NCBI RefSeq assembly: GCF_030908625.1 | Contig: NZ_CP133133.1 | Span: forward strand, 186,001 to 250,000 | Direction of reading: 5' to 3' | Length of the DNA stretch: 64,000 nt | Origin: Paludicola sp. MB14-C6 | GTDB lineage: Bacteria > Bacillota > Clostridia > Oscillospirales > Ruminococcaceae | Shown here: one piece after another, positions 43,831 to 52,284 of the stretch | Position numbering within the stretch: the stretch's first letter is position 1 | Layout of the letters: each line of letters starts with the position of its first letter | Translations under genes and position numbers: made by a program | Notes under the pieces: model-generated | Databases searched by the model: none | Told to the model about the DNA's origin: nothing | Seen by the model: the letters and a program-made list of their open reading frames with translations, nothing else

Positions 43831-44451
43831 ATGCAAAAAGAGCAGGTTTTATTAAAAATTAAGCAAGCTGGAATTGTTGCTGTTGTACGAGGCAATACAA
43901 AGCAAGAAGCACTCGATATTGTTAAAGAATGTGTAGCTGGTGGAATTACTGCAATTGAACTAACGTTTACAACTCCTTTTGCACATCATGTGATTGAAGA
44001 GTTACATAATCAATATGGCAACTCAATCTTGCTAGGTGCTGGAACTGTTTTAGATTCAGAAACCGCAAGAATTGCAATCTTATCAGGAGCACAATTTATT
44101 GTATCACCACATTTTAATGCAGATGTTATTCGTATGTGTAATCGCTATCGCATTGCAAATATGAGTGGCATTATGACAATAACAGAAGCCGTATCTGCAA
44201 TGGAAGCAGGTTGTGATATCTTAAAAGTATTCCCAGGAGAAGTGTTAGGAATCAATTTCTTGAAAGCAATTAAAGGCCCACTTCCTTATGCACAATTGAT
44301 GCCAACAGGAGGAGTAAACCCTGAAAATGTCTGCGAATGGCTACAAGCAGGTGCTGTGGCAGTCGGAGCAGGTAGTTCATTGACAAAAGGAAATGTCAAG
44401 CAAAATGCAGAACAATTTATCAAGCAGATTCACTTGTTTAGGGAGGGATAG
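43831..44451 (+). CDS. eda: 2-keto-3-deoxy-6-phosphogluconate / 4-hydroxy-2-oxoglutarate aldolase
   Basis: Cleaves KDPG to pyruvate and glyceraldehyde-3-phosphate, the last step of the pathway. About 206 residues, class I aldolase barrel. The Schiff-base Lys lies in CDILKVFPGEVLG (about 130-135); the active-site Glu in AIELTFTTPFA and Arg in VAVVRGNT are present. I choose ATG 43831 (AGAGGA eight bases upstream) over an ATG three codons earlier that overlaps the site. It is separated from uxuB by 87 bp, the largest gap in the operon apart from its ends, without an obvious terminator. Confidence 0.95.
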   Translation: MQKEQVLLKIKQAGIVAVVRGNTKQEALDIVKECVAGGITAIELTFTTPFAHHVIEELHNQYGNSILLGAGTVLDSETARIAILSGAQFIVSPHFNADVIRMCNRYRIANMSGIMTITEAVSAMEAGCDILKVFPGEVLGINFLKAIKGPLPYAQLMPTGGVNPENVCEWLQAGAVAVGAGSSLTKGNVKQNAEQFIKQIHLFREG

Positions 44452-44453
44452 GC

Positions 44454-45467
44454 ATGGTACTAACATTTGGAGAAGTGTTATTGAGGCTAACCCCTCCTGA
44501 ATTGCAACGAATCAAGCAAGCGCATAGCTTTCAAATTGATTTTGGAGGAGCAGAAGCCAATACTGCAGTTTCTCTTGCTCAATTTGGAATTCCAGTAAAA
44601 CATATCACAAAGCTACCTAATCATGAAATTGGTTTATCGTGTAAAAGTGAGCTGATGAAATATGGCGTTGACACAAGCGGGATTGTAATGGATGAAAGTA
44701 ATCATGCACGGATGGGACTATACTTCTATGAAAAAGGTGCATCTCAACGCCCGTCTCAAGTAATCTATGACAGAGCAGATTCCTCCATTGCAAAAGCACA
44801 AGAAACTGATTTTAATTGGGATGTTATTTTAAATGGCGTATCATGGTTTCATTTTACTGGAATTACACCTGCAATTAGCGATAATTTAAGTAATATTTTA
44901 TTGACAGCCTTGCAAAAAGCAAAGGAAAAGGGAATTACAATTTCTTGCGATTTAAACTATCGTGCAAAGCTTTGGAGCAAAGAAAAGGCAAAAGAAGTAA
45001 TGACCAGCTATATGCCATATATTGATATACTTTTTGCAAATACAGGTAGCATTTATGATGTATTTTCTATTGGAACTGCTTATTACGGAAAATCAGATGA
45101 TGTAGAAACTGCAATTGCTGTTGCAAAACAAGTGAAAGATACTTTTGAAACAAAAGTAATTGCAATGACGATGAGAAAGACTATATCTGCATCAGTAAAT
45201 GAATGGTCAGCCTTGTTGTATGACGGGAATTGTTATATTGCAAAGAAATACAAAATGGATATTGTTGACCGCATTGGCGGCGGAGATAGTTTTGCGGCGG
45301 GTTATATTTATAGTGCATATAAAAAATATACTATGCAACAAACCGTTGAATTTGCAACTGCGGCATCTTGCTTAAAACATTCCATACAAGGTGATTTTAA
45401 TTTGGTGTCTGTTGAGGAAGTAATGGCATTAGTGAATGGTGACGGTAACGGAAACATTAAAAGATAA
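44454..45467 (+). CDS. kdgK: 2-keto-3-deoxygluconate kinase (PfkB family)
   Basis: Phosphorylates KDG from UxuA to KDPG for the Eda aldolase. 337 residues, ribokinase/PfkB fold. N-terminal LTFGEVLLRLTPPE and FGGAEANTAVSLAQFG are typical of KDG kinases; the C-terminal DRIGGGDSFAAGYIYS (about 261-276) is PfkB signature 2 with the catalytic Asp. GGGAGGG precedes the ATG, two bases after the eda stop. It completes the route glucuronate to pyruvate plus glyceraldehyde-3-phosphate. Confidence 0.94.
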   Translation: MVLTFGEVLLRLTPPELQRIKQAHSFQIDFGGAEANTAVSLAQFGIPVKHITKLPNHEIGLSCKSELMKYGVDTSGIVMDESNHARMGLYFYEKGASQRPSQVIYDRADSSIAKAQETDFNWDVILNGVSWFHFTGITPAISDNLSNILLTALQKAKEKGITISCDLNYRAKLWSKEKAKEVMTSYMPYIDILFANTGSIYDVFSIGTAYYGKSDDVETAIAVAKQVKDTFETKVIAMTMRKTISASVNEWSALLYDGNCYIAKKYKMDIVDRIGGGDSFAAGYIYSAYKKYTMQQTVEFATAASCLKHSIQGDFNLVSVEEVMALVNGDGNGNIKR

Positions 45468-45488
45468 CAGTAAAAGGGAGAAAATAAG

Positions 45489-46247
45489 ATGAAAATAGGC
45501 GCACAACTTTATACAATACGTGATTATATTCAAACAGTCGATGATGTAAGTAAATCGTTCAAAAAAATTGCAGATATTGGATATCAAGCGGTTCAAGTTT
45601 CTGGAATTGGACCAATTAAGCCAGAAGAACTGCGAGATATTGCAAAGGAAAACGGATTAGAGATTGTAATTACACATATTAACCCTGAACGTGTTTTAAA
45701 CGAAACTGAGCAAGTAATCGTAGAACATAAAATCTTTGGTTGCAATCGAATTGGTATTGGCTCTTTACCAGATCGATATAAAACGGATTTAAACGGATAC
45801 CGTCAGTTTGTAAAAGACTTTAGTGTTGCTGCAAAGAAGATGGCAGAACATGGAATGAAATTTTATTATCATAACCATGAGTTTGAGTTTTTGCATTTCG
45901 AAGGTACGACACCATATGATATGATGATTCAAGAAACAAATCCAGACGAATGGGCTTTTTTACCGGATACTTATTGGATTCAATATGCTGGAAGATGCCC
46001 AGCAAAACAAATTGAACAATTAAAAGGTAGAACAGAAGTAATTCATATTAAAGATATGGCAATCAGAGATCGTAAGCAAGTTATGGCACCTATCTTTGAA
46101 GGCAATTTATGTTTTGATGAAATTTTTGAAGCTTGTGAAAAAGCAGGCGTAGTATATGCAATGGTAGAACAAGATGATTGCTATGGTAAAGATCCATTTG
46201 ATGAATTGAAAATTAGTTTTGATAACTTAAAGAAGGCAGGATATTAA
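45489..46247 (+). CDS. Xylose-isomerase-like TIM barrel (sugar phosphate isomerase/epimerase family), first copy
   Basis: 252 residues. AP-endonuclease-2/xylose-isomerase-like barrel with metal-ligand segments KFYYHNHEFEF (His/Glu), AFLPDTYWIQYAG (Asp), EVIHIKDMA (His) and YAMVEQDDC (Glu). It starts MKIGAQLYTIRDYIQT, the usual opening of this group. Such enzymes include sugar epimerases and isomerases, inosose dehydratases and the carbon-glycoside cleaving DgpC type, so the reaction cannot be fixed. It is the first of three barrels in the operon and abuts the second (2 bp gap). GGGAG precedes the ATG. Confidence 0.85.
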   Translation: MKIGAQLYTIRDYIQTVDDVSKSFKKIADIGYQAVQVSGIGPIKPEELRDIAKENGLEIVITHINPERVLNETEQVIVEHKIFGCNRIGIGSLPDRYKTDLNGYRQFVKDFSVAAKKMAEHGMKFYYHNHEFEFLHFEGTTPYDMMIQETNPDEWAFLPDTYWIQYAGRCPAKQIEQLKGRTEVIHIKDMAIRDRKQVMAPIFEGNLCFDEIFEACEKAGVVYAMVEQDDCYGKDPFDELKISFDNLKKAGY

Positions 46248-46249
46248 TT

Positions 46250-47110
46250 ATGGCTGATTTTCTATTATCTGCGTTTGCAGATGAAGCAGCAGAGAGATTA
46301 GAGAGACAAATTGAGGCGCTCAAAAGAAACAATATTAAAAGAATAGAAATTCGAAATGTAAACGGAAAATGTATTATTGATTGTTCAAAAGTTGAACTTG
46401 TAGCTATAAAAAAACAGCTTGATGAAAATGGAATTATGGTATCTTCCATAGGTTCGCCGATTGGAAAATATAATATTGAAGAGCCTTTTGATATTCATTT
46501 AGAACGCTTTCAACGAGCAATAGAAACGGCTAAAATTTTGAAGACAAAACGCATTCGTATGTTTAGCTTTTTCATTCCAAAAGGAGCAGAAGCCGAACAA
46601 TATCGTGAAGAAGTTTTGAGCCGACTTGAAGTGTTCACAACGCTAGCAAAACAAAATGGCGTGGTTTGTTGCCATGAAAACGAAAAAGAAATCTATGGCG
46701 ATGTAAAAAAACGTGTGTTAGAATTACATGAAAACAACTCTGACTTAAAGGGGATTTTTGATCCAGCAAACTATATTCAATGTAAAGAAGATCCGAAATC
46801 CATTTTTGCAGATTTAAAACCTTATATTGACTATATTCATATTAAAGATGCAATCATGGAAGATGGAATTGTAGTGCCTGCAGGCAAAGGCGATGGTGCA
46901 ATAGCAACAATATTAGATAGCTTTTATGAGCAAGGAAAAGAAAAGCTATTAACCGTTGAACCACATCTTACCGTATTTAGTGGACTTAGTAATTTACAAG
47001 ATGAAGAGTTAAAACATAAATATACATATCAATCCCAAGGGGAAGCATTTGATGTGGCTGTAACTGCATTAAAAGACATCTTAGATAAGAGAGGATATTG
47101 TTATGAATAA
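46250..47110 (+). CDS. Xylose-isomerase-like TIM barrel, second copy
   Basis: 286 residues, same superfamily as its neighbour but of a different subgroup, nearer to the barrel at 50309. Metal-site segments: GVVCCHENEKEIYGD (His/Glu), LKGIFDPANY (Asp), IDYIHIKDAI (His), a GKGDG loop and LLTVEPHL (Glu). It starts 2 bp after the previous stop and its own stop overlaps the following oxidoreductase start by 8 bases, suggesting joint work with that Gfo/Idh/MocA enzyme. Such oxidoreductase-barrel pairs carry out oxidation then elimination or epimerisation of sugar rings in other bacteria (established for some members; inferred here). Confidence 0.84.
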   Translation: MADFLLSAFADEAAERLERQIEALKRNNIKRIEIRNVNGKCIIDCSKVELVAIKKQLDENGIMVSSIGSPIGKYNIEEPFDIHLERFQRAIETAKILKTKRIRMFSFFIPKGAEAEQYREEVLSRLEVFTTLAKQNGVVCCHENEKEIYGDVKKRVLELHENNSDLKGIFDPANYIQCKEDPKSIFADLKPYIDYIHIKDAIMEDGIVVPAGKGDGAIATILDSFYEQGKEKLLTVEPHLTVFSGLSNLQDEELKHKYTYQSQGEAFDVAVTALKDILDKRGYCYE

Positions 47111-48260
47111 TCAAGTGAAAATTGGAATTATCGGAATTGGTAACATGGGTAGTGTTCATGCAAAAAACATCTATAACAATGAAGTTGAAAATATGCAACT
47201 AGGAGCAGTTTGTGATATCGAACCAACCAAACAAGCTTGGGTAGATGAAAACGTAAAAGGCATACCTTTTTATCAAGATTACAAAGAGATGATTGAAAAT
47301 GAAAACTTAGATGCGATTTTGATTGCAGTACCACATTACTTCCATCCTGAAATGGCAATCTACGGTTTCTCAAAAGGTCTACATGTAATATCAGAAAAAC
47401 CTGCTGGTGTATATACAAAGCAAGTAGAAGCTATGAACGAAGCTGCGAAAAAATCAGGCAAAGTGTTCGGAATTATGTACAACCAACGTACAAACCCAAT
47501 GTACCAAAAAGCAAGAGAGCTTGTAAAAAGCGGTGCTTTAGGCGAATTGAAACGTTGTATTTGGATTATTACGGATTGGTATCGTACGCAATCTTATTAT
47601 GATTCTGGTACATGGAGAGCAACATGGGCTGGTGAAGGCGGCGGTGTGTTAATTAACCAATGCCCTCATAACTTAGATTTATGGCAATGGATTTTCGGTA
47701 TGCCAACAAGAATCAGAGCAACTTGCCAAATGGGTAAATGGCATGATATTGAAGTAGAAGATGAAGTTACTGCATACGCAGAATATGCAAATGGTTCAAT
47801 AGCTACTTTTATTACTACAACTGGAGAAACTCCAGGCACCAACCGTCTTGAAATTACTGGCGATAAAGGCAAACTTGTGATTGAAGATGGTAAAATGCAT
47901 CTTTGGCAATTAAAAGTACCAGAACGTGAATGGTGTGTCACTTGTGAAGAAGGCTTTAAAACACCTGAAAAAGTATATACAGAAATCAAACCAGAAGGTG
48001 TAGAAACAGGACACAATGGTATTCTAAGAAACTTTGTAAAAGCAATCTTACAAGGCGAGAAATTATTAGCTCCTGGATACGAAGGAATTAATGGACTAAC
48101 AATCTCCAATGCAATCCATTTATCAAGCTTTACAAATGATTGGGTTGAACTACCAATCGATAAAGAGTTATATTTAGAAAAACTAAATGAGTTAATTAAA
48201 ACTTCTAAAACAAAAGATAATGTTGTAGCAAGATTACAAAATTTAGAGGGAACATATTAA
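47103..48260 (+). CDS. Gfo/Idh/MocA-family sugar oxidoreductase, first copy
   Basis: NAD(P)-dependent dehydrogenase of 385 residues. Rossmann domain first (IGIIGIGNMGSVHAKNI, about 6-22), the conserved EKPAG motif (about 98-102), then the C-terminal alpha/beta domain with the catalytic-type GGGVLINQCPHNLDLWQW (about 180-197). This sequence style resembles enzymes that oxidise the 3-hydroxyl of glycosides (DgpA-like) as well as inositol dehydrogenases. It overlaps the preceding barrel gene by 8 bases. The substrate is unknown; a uronide or N-acetylhexosaminide is suggested by context only. Confidence 0.86.
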   Translation: MNNQVKIGIIGIGNMGSVHAKNIYNNEVENMQLGAVCDIEPTKQAWVDENVKGIPFYQDYKEMIENENLDAILIAVPHYFHPEMAIYGFSKGLHVISEKPAGVYTKQVEAMNEAAKKSGKVFGIMYNQRTNPMYQKARELVKSGALGELKRCIWIITDWYRTQSYYDSGTWRATWAGEGGGVLINQCPHNLDLWQWIFGMPTRIRATCQMGKWHDIEVEDEVTAYAEYANGSIATFITTTGETPGTNRLEITGDKGKLVIEDGKMHLWQLKVPEREWCVTCEEGFKTPEKVYTEIKPEGVETGHNGILRNFVKAILQGEKLLAPGYEGINGLTISNAIHLSSFTNDWVELPIDKELYLEKLNELIKTSKTKDNVVARLQNLEGTY

Positions 48261-48281
48261 GCAATAAAGGATGGTCGTAAA

Positions 48282-49475
48282 ATGAAAATCAATAAAATTA
48301 TTCATGCAAATGTAGTGACTCCATATCGTGTGATTGAAGATGCAGAGGTTTGCATAGAGAACGGAATAATCACCTATGTAGGAAAAATGCGTGAGGATGA
48401 TAGTGAAAGAGAAGGTGTGCTAGATGCGAAACATCAATATCTATCTTCTGGTTTTATTGATCTTCATACCCACGGAGCAGGTGGACACGATTTCATGGAT
48501 GGCACAGAAGAAGCTTTTTTAGAAGCAGCAATTGTCCATGCAAAACACGGAACAACGTTGTTGCTTCCAACTACCCTTGCTTGTAGCAACGAAGAATTAG
48601 AAAACGTCGTAAAAGTATTTCATCAAGCCAAAGGGAAGAGTAAAGGTGCAATTTTATATGGATTACATCTAGAAGGCCCATATTTTTCACAAAATCAGAG
48701 AGGTGCACAAGACGAGAAATATATTAAAGCACCGGACCCTGTAGAATATGAAGCACTTTTAAATAGCACAACCGATATTGTACGTTGGACAGCAGCTCCT
48801 GAACTAGAGCGAATTAGTGAGTTCGCTTGTGCGTTACGCAAACATGGTATATTAGCTTCCATCGGACATAGTGATGCAGTATTAGAAGATGTGCAGCAAG
48901 CTTTTGAAAATGGATTTACTCATATTACGCATTTATATAGCGGAATGTCTGCTATGGTGCGGAAAAATTCATTTCGCTATCCAGGTGTAACGGAAAGTGC
49001 TTATATGATTGATGAAATGACCGTAGAAATTATTGCAGATGGAAAGCATTTACCTGCTAGTATTTTAAAATATGTTTATCAAACAAAAGGTGCAGACAAA
49101 ATTTGTTTGGTAACCGATTCAATGCGTGGAGCAGGAATGCCTGACGGAAAAAGTATTCTCGGTAGCTTAAAAGCAGGTCAAGAAGTGGTTATTGAAGATG
49201 GCGTTGCAAAACTGTTCGATCGTTCTGCATTTGCGGGAAGCGTTGCAACAGCGGATAGAGTTGTTCGCAATATGATTCAGCTAGCTGATGTTCCACTATG
49301 CGATGCAGTTCGTATGATGACTGCAACACCTGCAAGAATTGCAAAGATTAAAAATAAAGGTATTGTAGCACTCGGATATGATGCTGACTTTACATTGTAT
49401 GATTCAGAGATTAACATAAAAGCAACTGTTGTAAATGGTGAACTAATATATAGAAAGCAATACGAATTCGTATAA
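48282..49475 (+). CDS. nagA: N-acetylglucosamine-6-phosphate deacetylase
   Basis: Removes acetate from GlcNAc-6-phosphate to give glucosamine-6-phosphate. 397 residues, amidohydrolase fold. Metal and catalytic motifs: SGFIDLHTHGAGGHDF (His pair, about 57-72), LHLEGPYFSQNQRGAQ (Glu), SIGHSDA and HLYSGMSAM (His), and the catalytic Asp in CLVTDSMRGAGMPDG. It lies 22 bp after the oxidoreductase and 15 bp before the nagB-like gene. It shows that the operon also handles an N-acetylhexosamine, not only a hexuronate. No kinase or PTS gene to make the 6-phosphate is present in the window. Confidence 0.94.
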   Translation: MKINKIIHANVVTPYRVIEDAEVCIENGIITYVGKMREDDSEREGVLDAKHQYLSSGFIDLHTHGAGGHDFMDGTEEAFLEAAIVHAKHGTTLLLPTTLACSNEELENVVKVFHQAKGKSKGAILYGLHLEGPYFSQNQRGAQDEKYIKAPDPVEYEALLNSTTDIVRWTAAPELERISEFACALRKHGILASIGHSDAVLEDVQQAFENGFTHITHLYSGMSAMVRKNSFRYPGVTESAYMIDEMTVEIIADGKHLPASILKYVYQTKGADKICLVTDSMRGAGMPDGKSILGSLKAGQEVVIEDGVAKLFDRSAFAGSVATADRVVRNMIQLADVPLCDAVRMMTATPARIAKIKNKGIVALGYDADFTLYDSEINIKATVVNGELIYRKQYEFV

Positions 49476-49490
49476 GAATGGTGGAATAGA

Positions 49491-50249
49491 ATGAAGACAT
49501 TTGAGGTTGACAAACTGAAAGTGAATCAATATAATACACGGGAAGAAATGGGACAATCAGCGGCAAAGGATGTGGCAACAAAAATAAAAGAATTATTAAA
49601 AACCAAAGCAGAGATTGCAATGATTTTTGCAGCAGCTCCTTCCCAAAATGAGTTTTTGAGTAGCTTGCTCCAAGATAAAGAGATTGATTTTTATAGAATC
49701 AACGCATTCCATATGGATGAATATATTGGATTAGAAAAAGAAGCTCCACAAGGGTTTGGAAACTTTTTAAAAGATCGGTTATTTAATCAAGCAAACTTTA
49801 AAACAGTAAGCTATATTGATGGACAAAATAGTAATCCTCAAGAAGAATGTAATCGTTATGCAAAGTTGTTGAACAAACAGAAAATTGACATTGTATGTAT
49901 GGGAATTGGAGAAAATGCACATATCGCTTTCAATGATCCACATATTGCTTTCTTTGATGATAAAGAAGCAGTTAAAATTGTAGAGCTTGATTTGACTTGT
50001 AGGCAACAACAAGTGAATGATGGGTGCTTTTCTTCTATAGATAAAGTTCCAATGCATGCAATTACTCTGACAATTCCAACTTTAGTTTCCGCAGATTATA
50101 TTTATTGTATGGTACCTGCAAAAACAAAAGCAGAAGCTGTAAAAAATGTTGTAACAAAAGAAATTTCAGAAAAATATCCAGCATCTATTTTAAGAAGATG
50201 TGAAAATGCAACAATGTATATTGATGCCGATAGTGGTAGTTTAATATAG
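49491..50249 (+). CDS. Glucosamine-6-phosphate deaminase-like protein
   Basis: 252 residues of the NagB/6-phosphogluconolactonase fold. The expected role after NagA is conversion of glucosamine-6-phosphate to fructose-6-phosphate plus ammonia. The general-base Asp is kept (FHMDEY, D76). The active-site loop reads GIGENAHIAFNDP: Asn142 and Asp149 stand where E. coli NagB has Asp141 and Glu148, and Ala143 replaces the usual Gly, while His144 is kept. Some true deaminases also carry Asn at the first position, so activity is likely but the substrate may differ. GTGG ribosome site, 15 bp after nagA. Confidence 0.85.
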   Translation: MKTFEVDKLKVNQYNTREEMGQSAAKDVATKIKELLKTKAEIAMIFAAAPSQNEFLSSLLQDKEIDFYRINAFHMDEYIGLEKEAPQGFGNFLKDRLFNQANFKTVSYIDGQNSNPQEECNRYAKLLNKQKIDIVCMGIGENAHIAFNDPHIAFFDDKEAVKIVELDLTCRQQQVNDGCFSSIDKVPMHAITLTIPTLVSADYIYCMVPAKTKAEAVKNVVTKEISEKYPASILRRCENATMYIDADSGSLI

Positions 50250-50308
50250 TTGTAGGCGCAAAAGATGTTCGCTTACCATGTGAAAGAGATAGCAAAAGGG
50301 GAGATAAT

Positions 50309-51175
50309 ATGTTTCAAACAGCAGTCATTACTGATGAAGTATCACAAGATTTTCAAGTAGCAGTTGATTTTGCATTACGTCATAAACTAGATGCCGTTGA
50401 GATTCGTTCGGTAGACGAGAAAAACCCATTTGAAATGAATCAAGTGGATATTGATAAAATGAAAGCCATCTTAAAAGGAACAGGATTAAAGGTTTGTTGT
50501 ATTAGTGCTCCTTTTTTTAAATGCGATATTGATAATAAACAAGAAATTGAAGAGCATATAGAAGGCTTAAAACGTTGTATTCATATCGCAAAAGAGCTAG
50601 GATGTAGTCTTATTCGTGGATTCACTTTTTGGAATAAAGGAGACTTTGAACAAAGCATTTCCGATATAGTCAAGAAGTTTCAAGAACCGATTGTGCTTTT
50701 AAAACAAGCAAATATGCTGCTGGCATTGGAATTTGATCCAACCGTATATACAACCAATGCAAAAAGAGCGGTTATGGTGTTAAAAGAACTAAACTCTCCT
50801 TATGTAAAAGCTTTATGGGACCCTGGGAATGACATCTATGATGAAGAGGAAGAATGTCCTTATCCAGATGGATATGAAATGATCAAGCCTTACTTAGTTC
50901 ATATGCATTTGAAAGACGCGAAGCGAGTAAATGGAAAACCGGAAGCGATGATAATTGGAAAAGGCGATTTTGATTTTGTTGGACAATTCAAAGCGTTATT
51001 AAATGATGGCTATCAAGGTTATGTATCCTTAGAAACTCATTATCGTCCAGCACATGAGTTGTCCGAAGAGATATTAAAACAACCAAAGGGCTCTACATTT
51101 TCTTATTTAGGATTAGAAGCCAGCGAAGAATGTATGAAAAATTGGAAAGATATTATGAAGAAATGTAATGTATAA
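50309..51175 (+). CDS. Xylose-isomerase-like TIM barrel, third copy
   Basis: 288 residues, sharing a subgroup with the barrel at 46250. Metal-site segments: MLLALEFDPTVYTTN (Glu), VKALWDPGNDIYD (Asp), LVHMHLKDAKR (His), GKGDFDF and GYVSLETHYRP (Glu). It stands immediately upstream of a second Gfo/Idh/MocA gene (29 bp), repeating the barrel-plus-oxidoreductase arrangement seen earlier in the operon. GGGGAG precedes the ATG. The reaction is unknown; candidates are ring epimerisation, isomerisation or elimination from a keto-sugar. Confidence 0.84.
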   Translation: MFQTAVITDEVSQDFQVAVDFALRHKLDAVEIRSVDEKNPFEMNQVDIDKMKAILKGTGLKVCCISAPFFKCDIDNKQEIEEHIEGLKRCIHIAKELGCSLIRGFTFWNKGDFEQSISDIVKKFQEPIVLLKQANMLLALEFDPTVYTTNAKRAVMVLKELNSPYVKALWDPGNDIYDEEEECPYPDGYEMIKPYLVHMHLKDAKRVNGKPEAMIIGKGDFDFVGQFKALLNDGYQGYVSLETHYRPAHELSEEILKQPKGSTFSYLGLEASEECMKNWKDIMKKCNV

Positions 51176-51204
51176 TACCAACAAAAAAAGAGGAGGCATT
51201 TATT

Positions 51205-52272
51205 ATGAAAAAACTAAGATTAGCAATTTTAGGTCAAGGTAGAAGTGGTAGAAATATTCATGGAGCATATTTAAAAACAAATCTTGAGCAGTTTGAAGTT
51301 GCATATGTGGTAGATCCAATTGCACTTCGCCGTGAAAGAGCAAAAGAAGAATATGGTTGTGTGGTATTAGAAACCTACCAAGAACTATTCGATAAAACAG
51401 ATATCGACTTTGTTGTAAACGCAACACCAAGTTATCTTCACCCAAGTATTTCAATTGATTTATTAAATCATGGCTTTAACGTATTAAGTGAAAAACCATT
51501 TGCTCGTACAGTACAAGAAGTAGACGACATTATCGCTGCTGCCCAAAATAATAACTGCATGATTGCTGTTTTCCAACAATCTCGCTTTGCACCATATTAT
51601 AACCAAGTGAAAAGTGTTATCGATTTTGGTGTATTAGGAAGATTAGTACAAGTGAGCATCGAATTTAATGGATATGCTCGTCGTTGGGATTGGCAATGTT
51701 GTCAAGATTTTTATGGTGGAAGCCTATTAAACACAGGTCCACATCCAGTTGACCAAGCATTAGATATTCTAAACTTCCGTGAAGGTATGCCAAATGTAAT
51801 GTGTAAGATGGATCGTGTAAACACATTTGGCGATGCAGAAGACTATGTAAAATTGATTCTAACAGCACCAGATCGCCCACTTATTGATGTTGAAATTTGT
51901 TCTTGTGATGCATATCCTTCTTTTACATATAACATCATGGGTACAACAGGCGGATTAAAAGGCGGAATGAACGAAATGAAATGGAGATATTTCAAACCGG
52001 AAGAATCACCAGAACAACATATTATTCGCACACCAATATGCGATGAAGAGGGTTTCCCTAAATATTGTTCTGAACAATTAAAATGGTATGAAGAAGAATG
52101 GAAAACTGAAAATACAGGAACATTTACAGATGCAGTAGATAGCTTATATCAAACAGTGTATAACCACTTAGTAAATAATGTACCATTGGTGGTAACCCCT
52201 CAACAAGTGAGACAACAAATTGCAGTGATTGAAGAATGTCATAAACAAAATCCACTTTCTAAGAAGTTTTAA
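51205..52272 (+). CDS. Gfo/Idh/MocA-family sugar oxidoreductase, second copy
   Basis: 355 residues. N-terminal Rossmann domain (LAILGQGRSGRNIHGAYL, about 5-22), EKPFAR motif (about 96-101), and a C-terminal domain with GGSLLNTGPHPVDQALDI (about 173-190), where the His is the usual catalytic residue. It differs clearly from the copy at 47103, so it is an ancient paralogue and not a recent duplicate. AGGAGG precedes the ATG. The third family member begins 12 bp downstream of its stop. Confidence 0.86.
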   Translation: MKKLRLAILGQGRSGRNIHGAYLKTNLEQFEVAYVVDPIALRRERAKEEYGCVVLETYQELFDKTDIDFVVNATPSYLHPSISIDLLNHGFNVLSEKPFARTVQEVDDIIAAAQNNNCMIAVFQQSRFAPYYNQVKSVIDFGVLGRLVQVSIEFNGYARRWDWQCCQDFYGGSLLNTGPHPVDQALDILNFREGMPNVMCKMDRVNTFGDAEDYVKLILTAPDRPLIDVEICSCDAYPSFTYNIMGTTGGLKGGMNEMKWRYFKPEESPEQHIIRTPICDEEGFPKYCSEQLKWYEEEWKTENTGTFTDAVDSLYQTVYNHLVNNVPLVVTPQQVRQQIAVIEECHKQNPLSKKF

Positions 52273-52284
52273 TTGGAGGATATT

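Noticed and set aside
47666..48109. 147-codon minus-strand frame within the first Gfo/Idh/MocA gene
   Set aside because: Shadow frame with skewed composition and no ribosome site.
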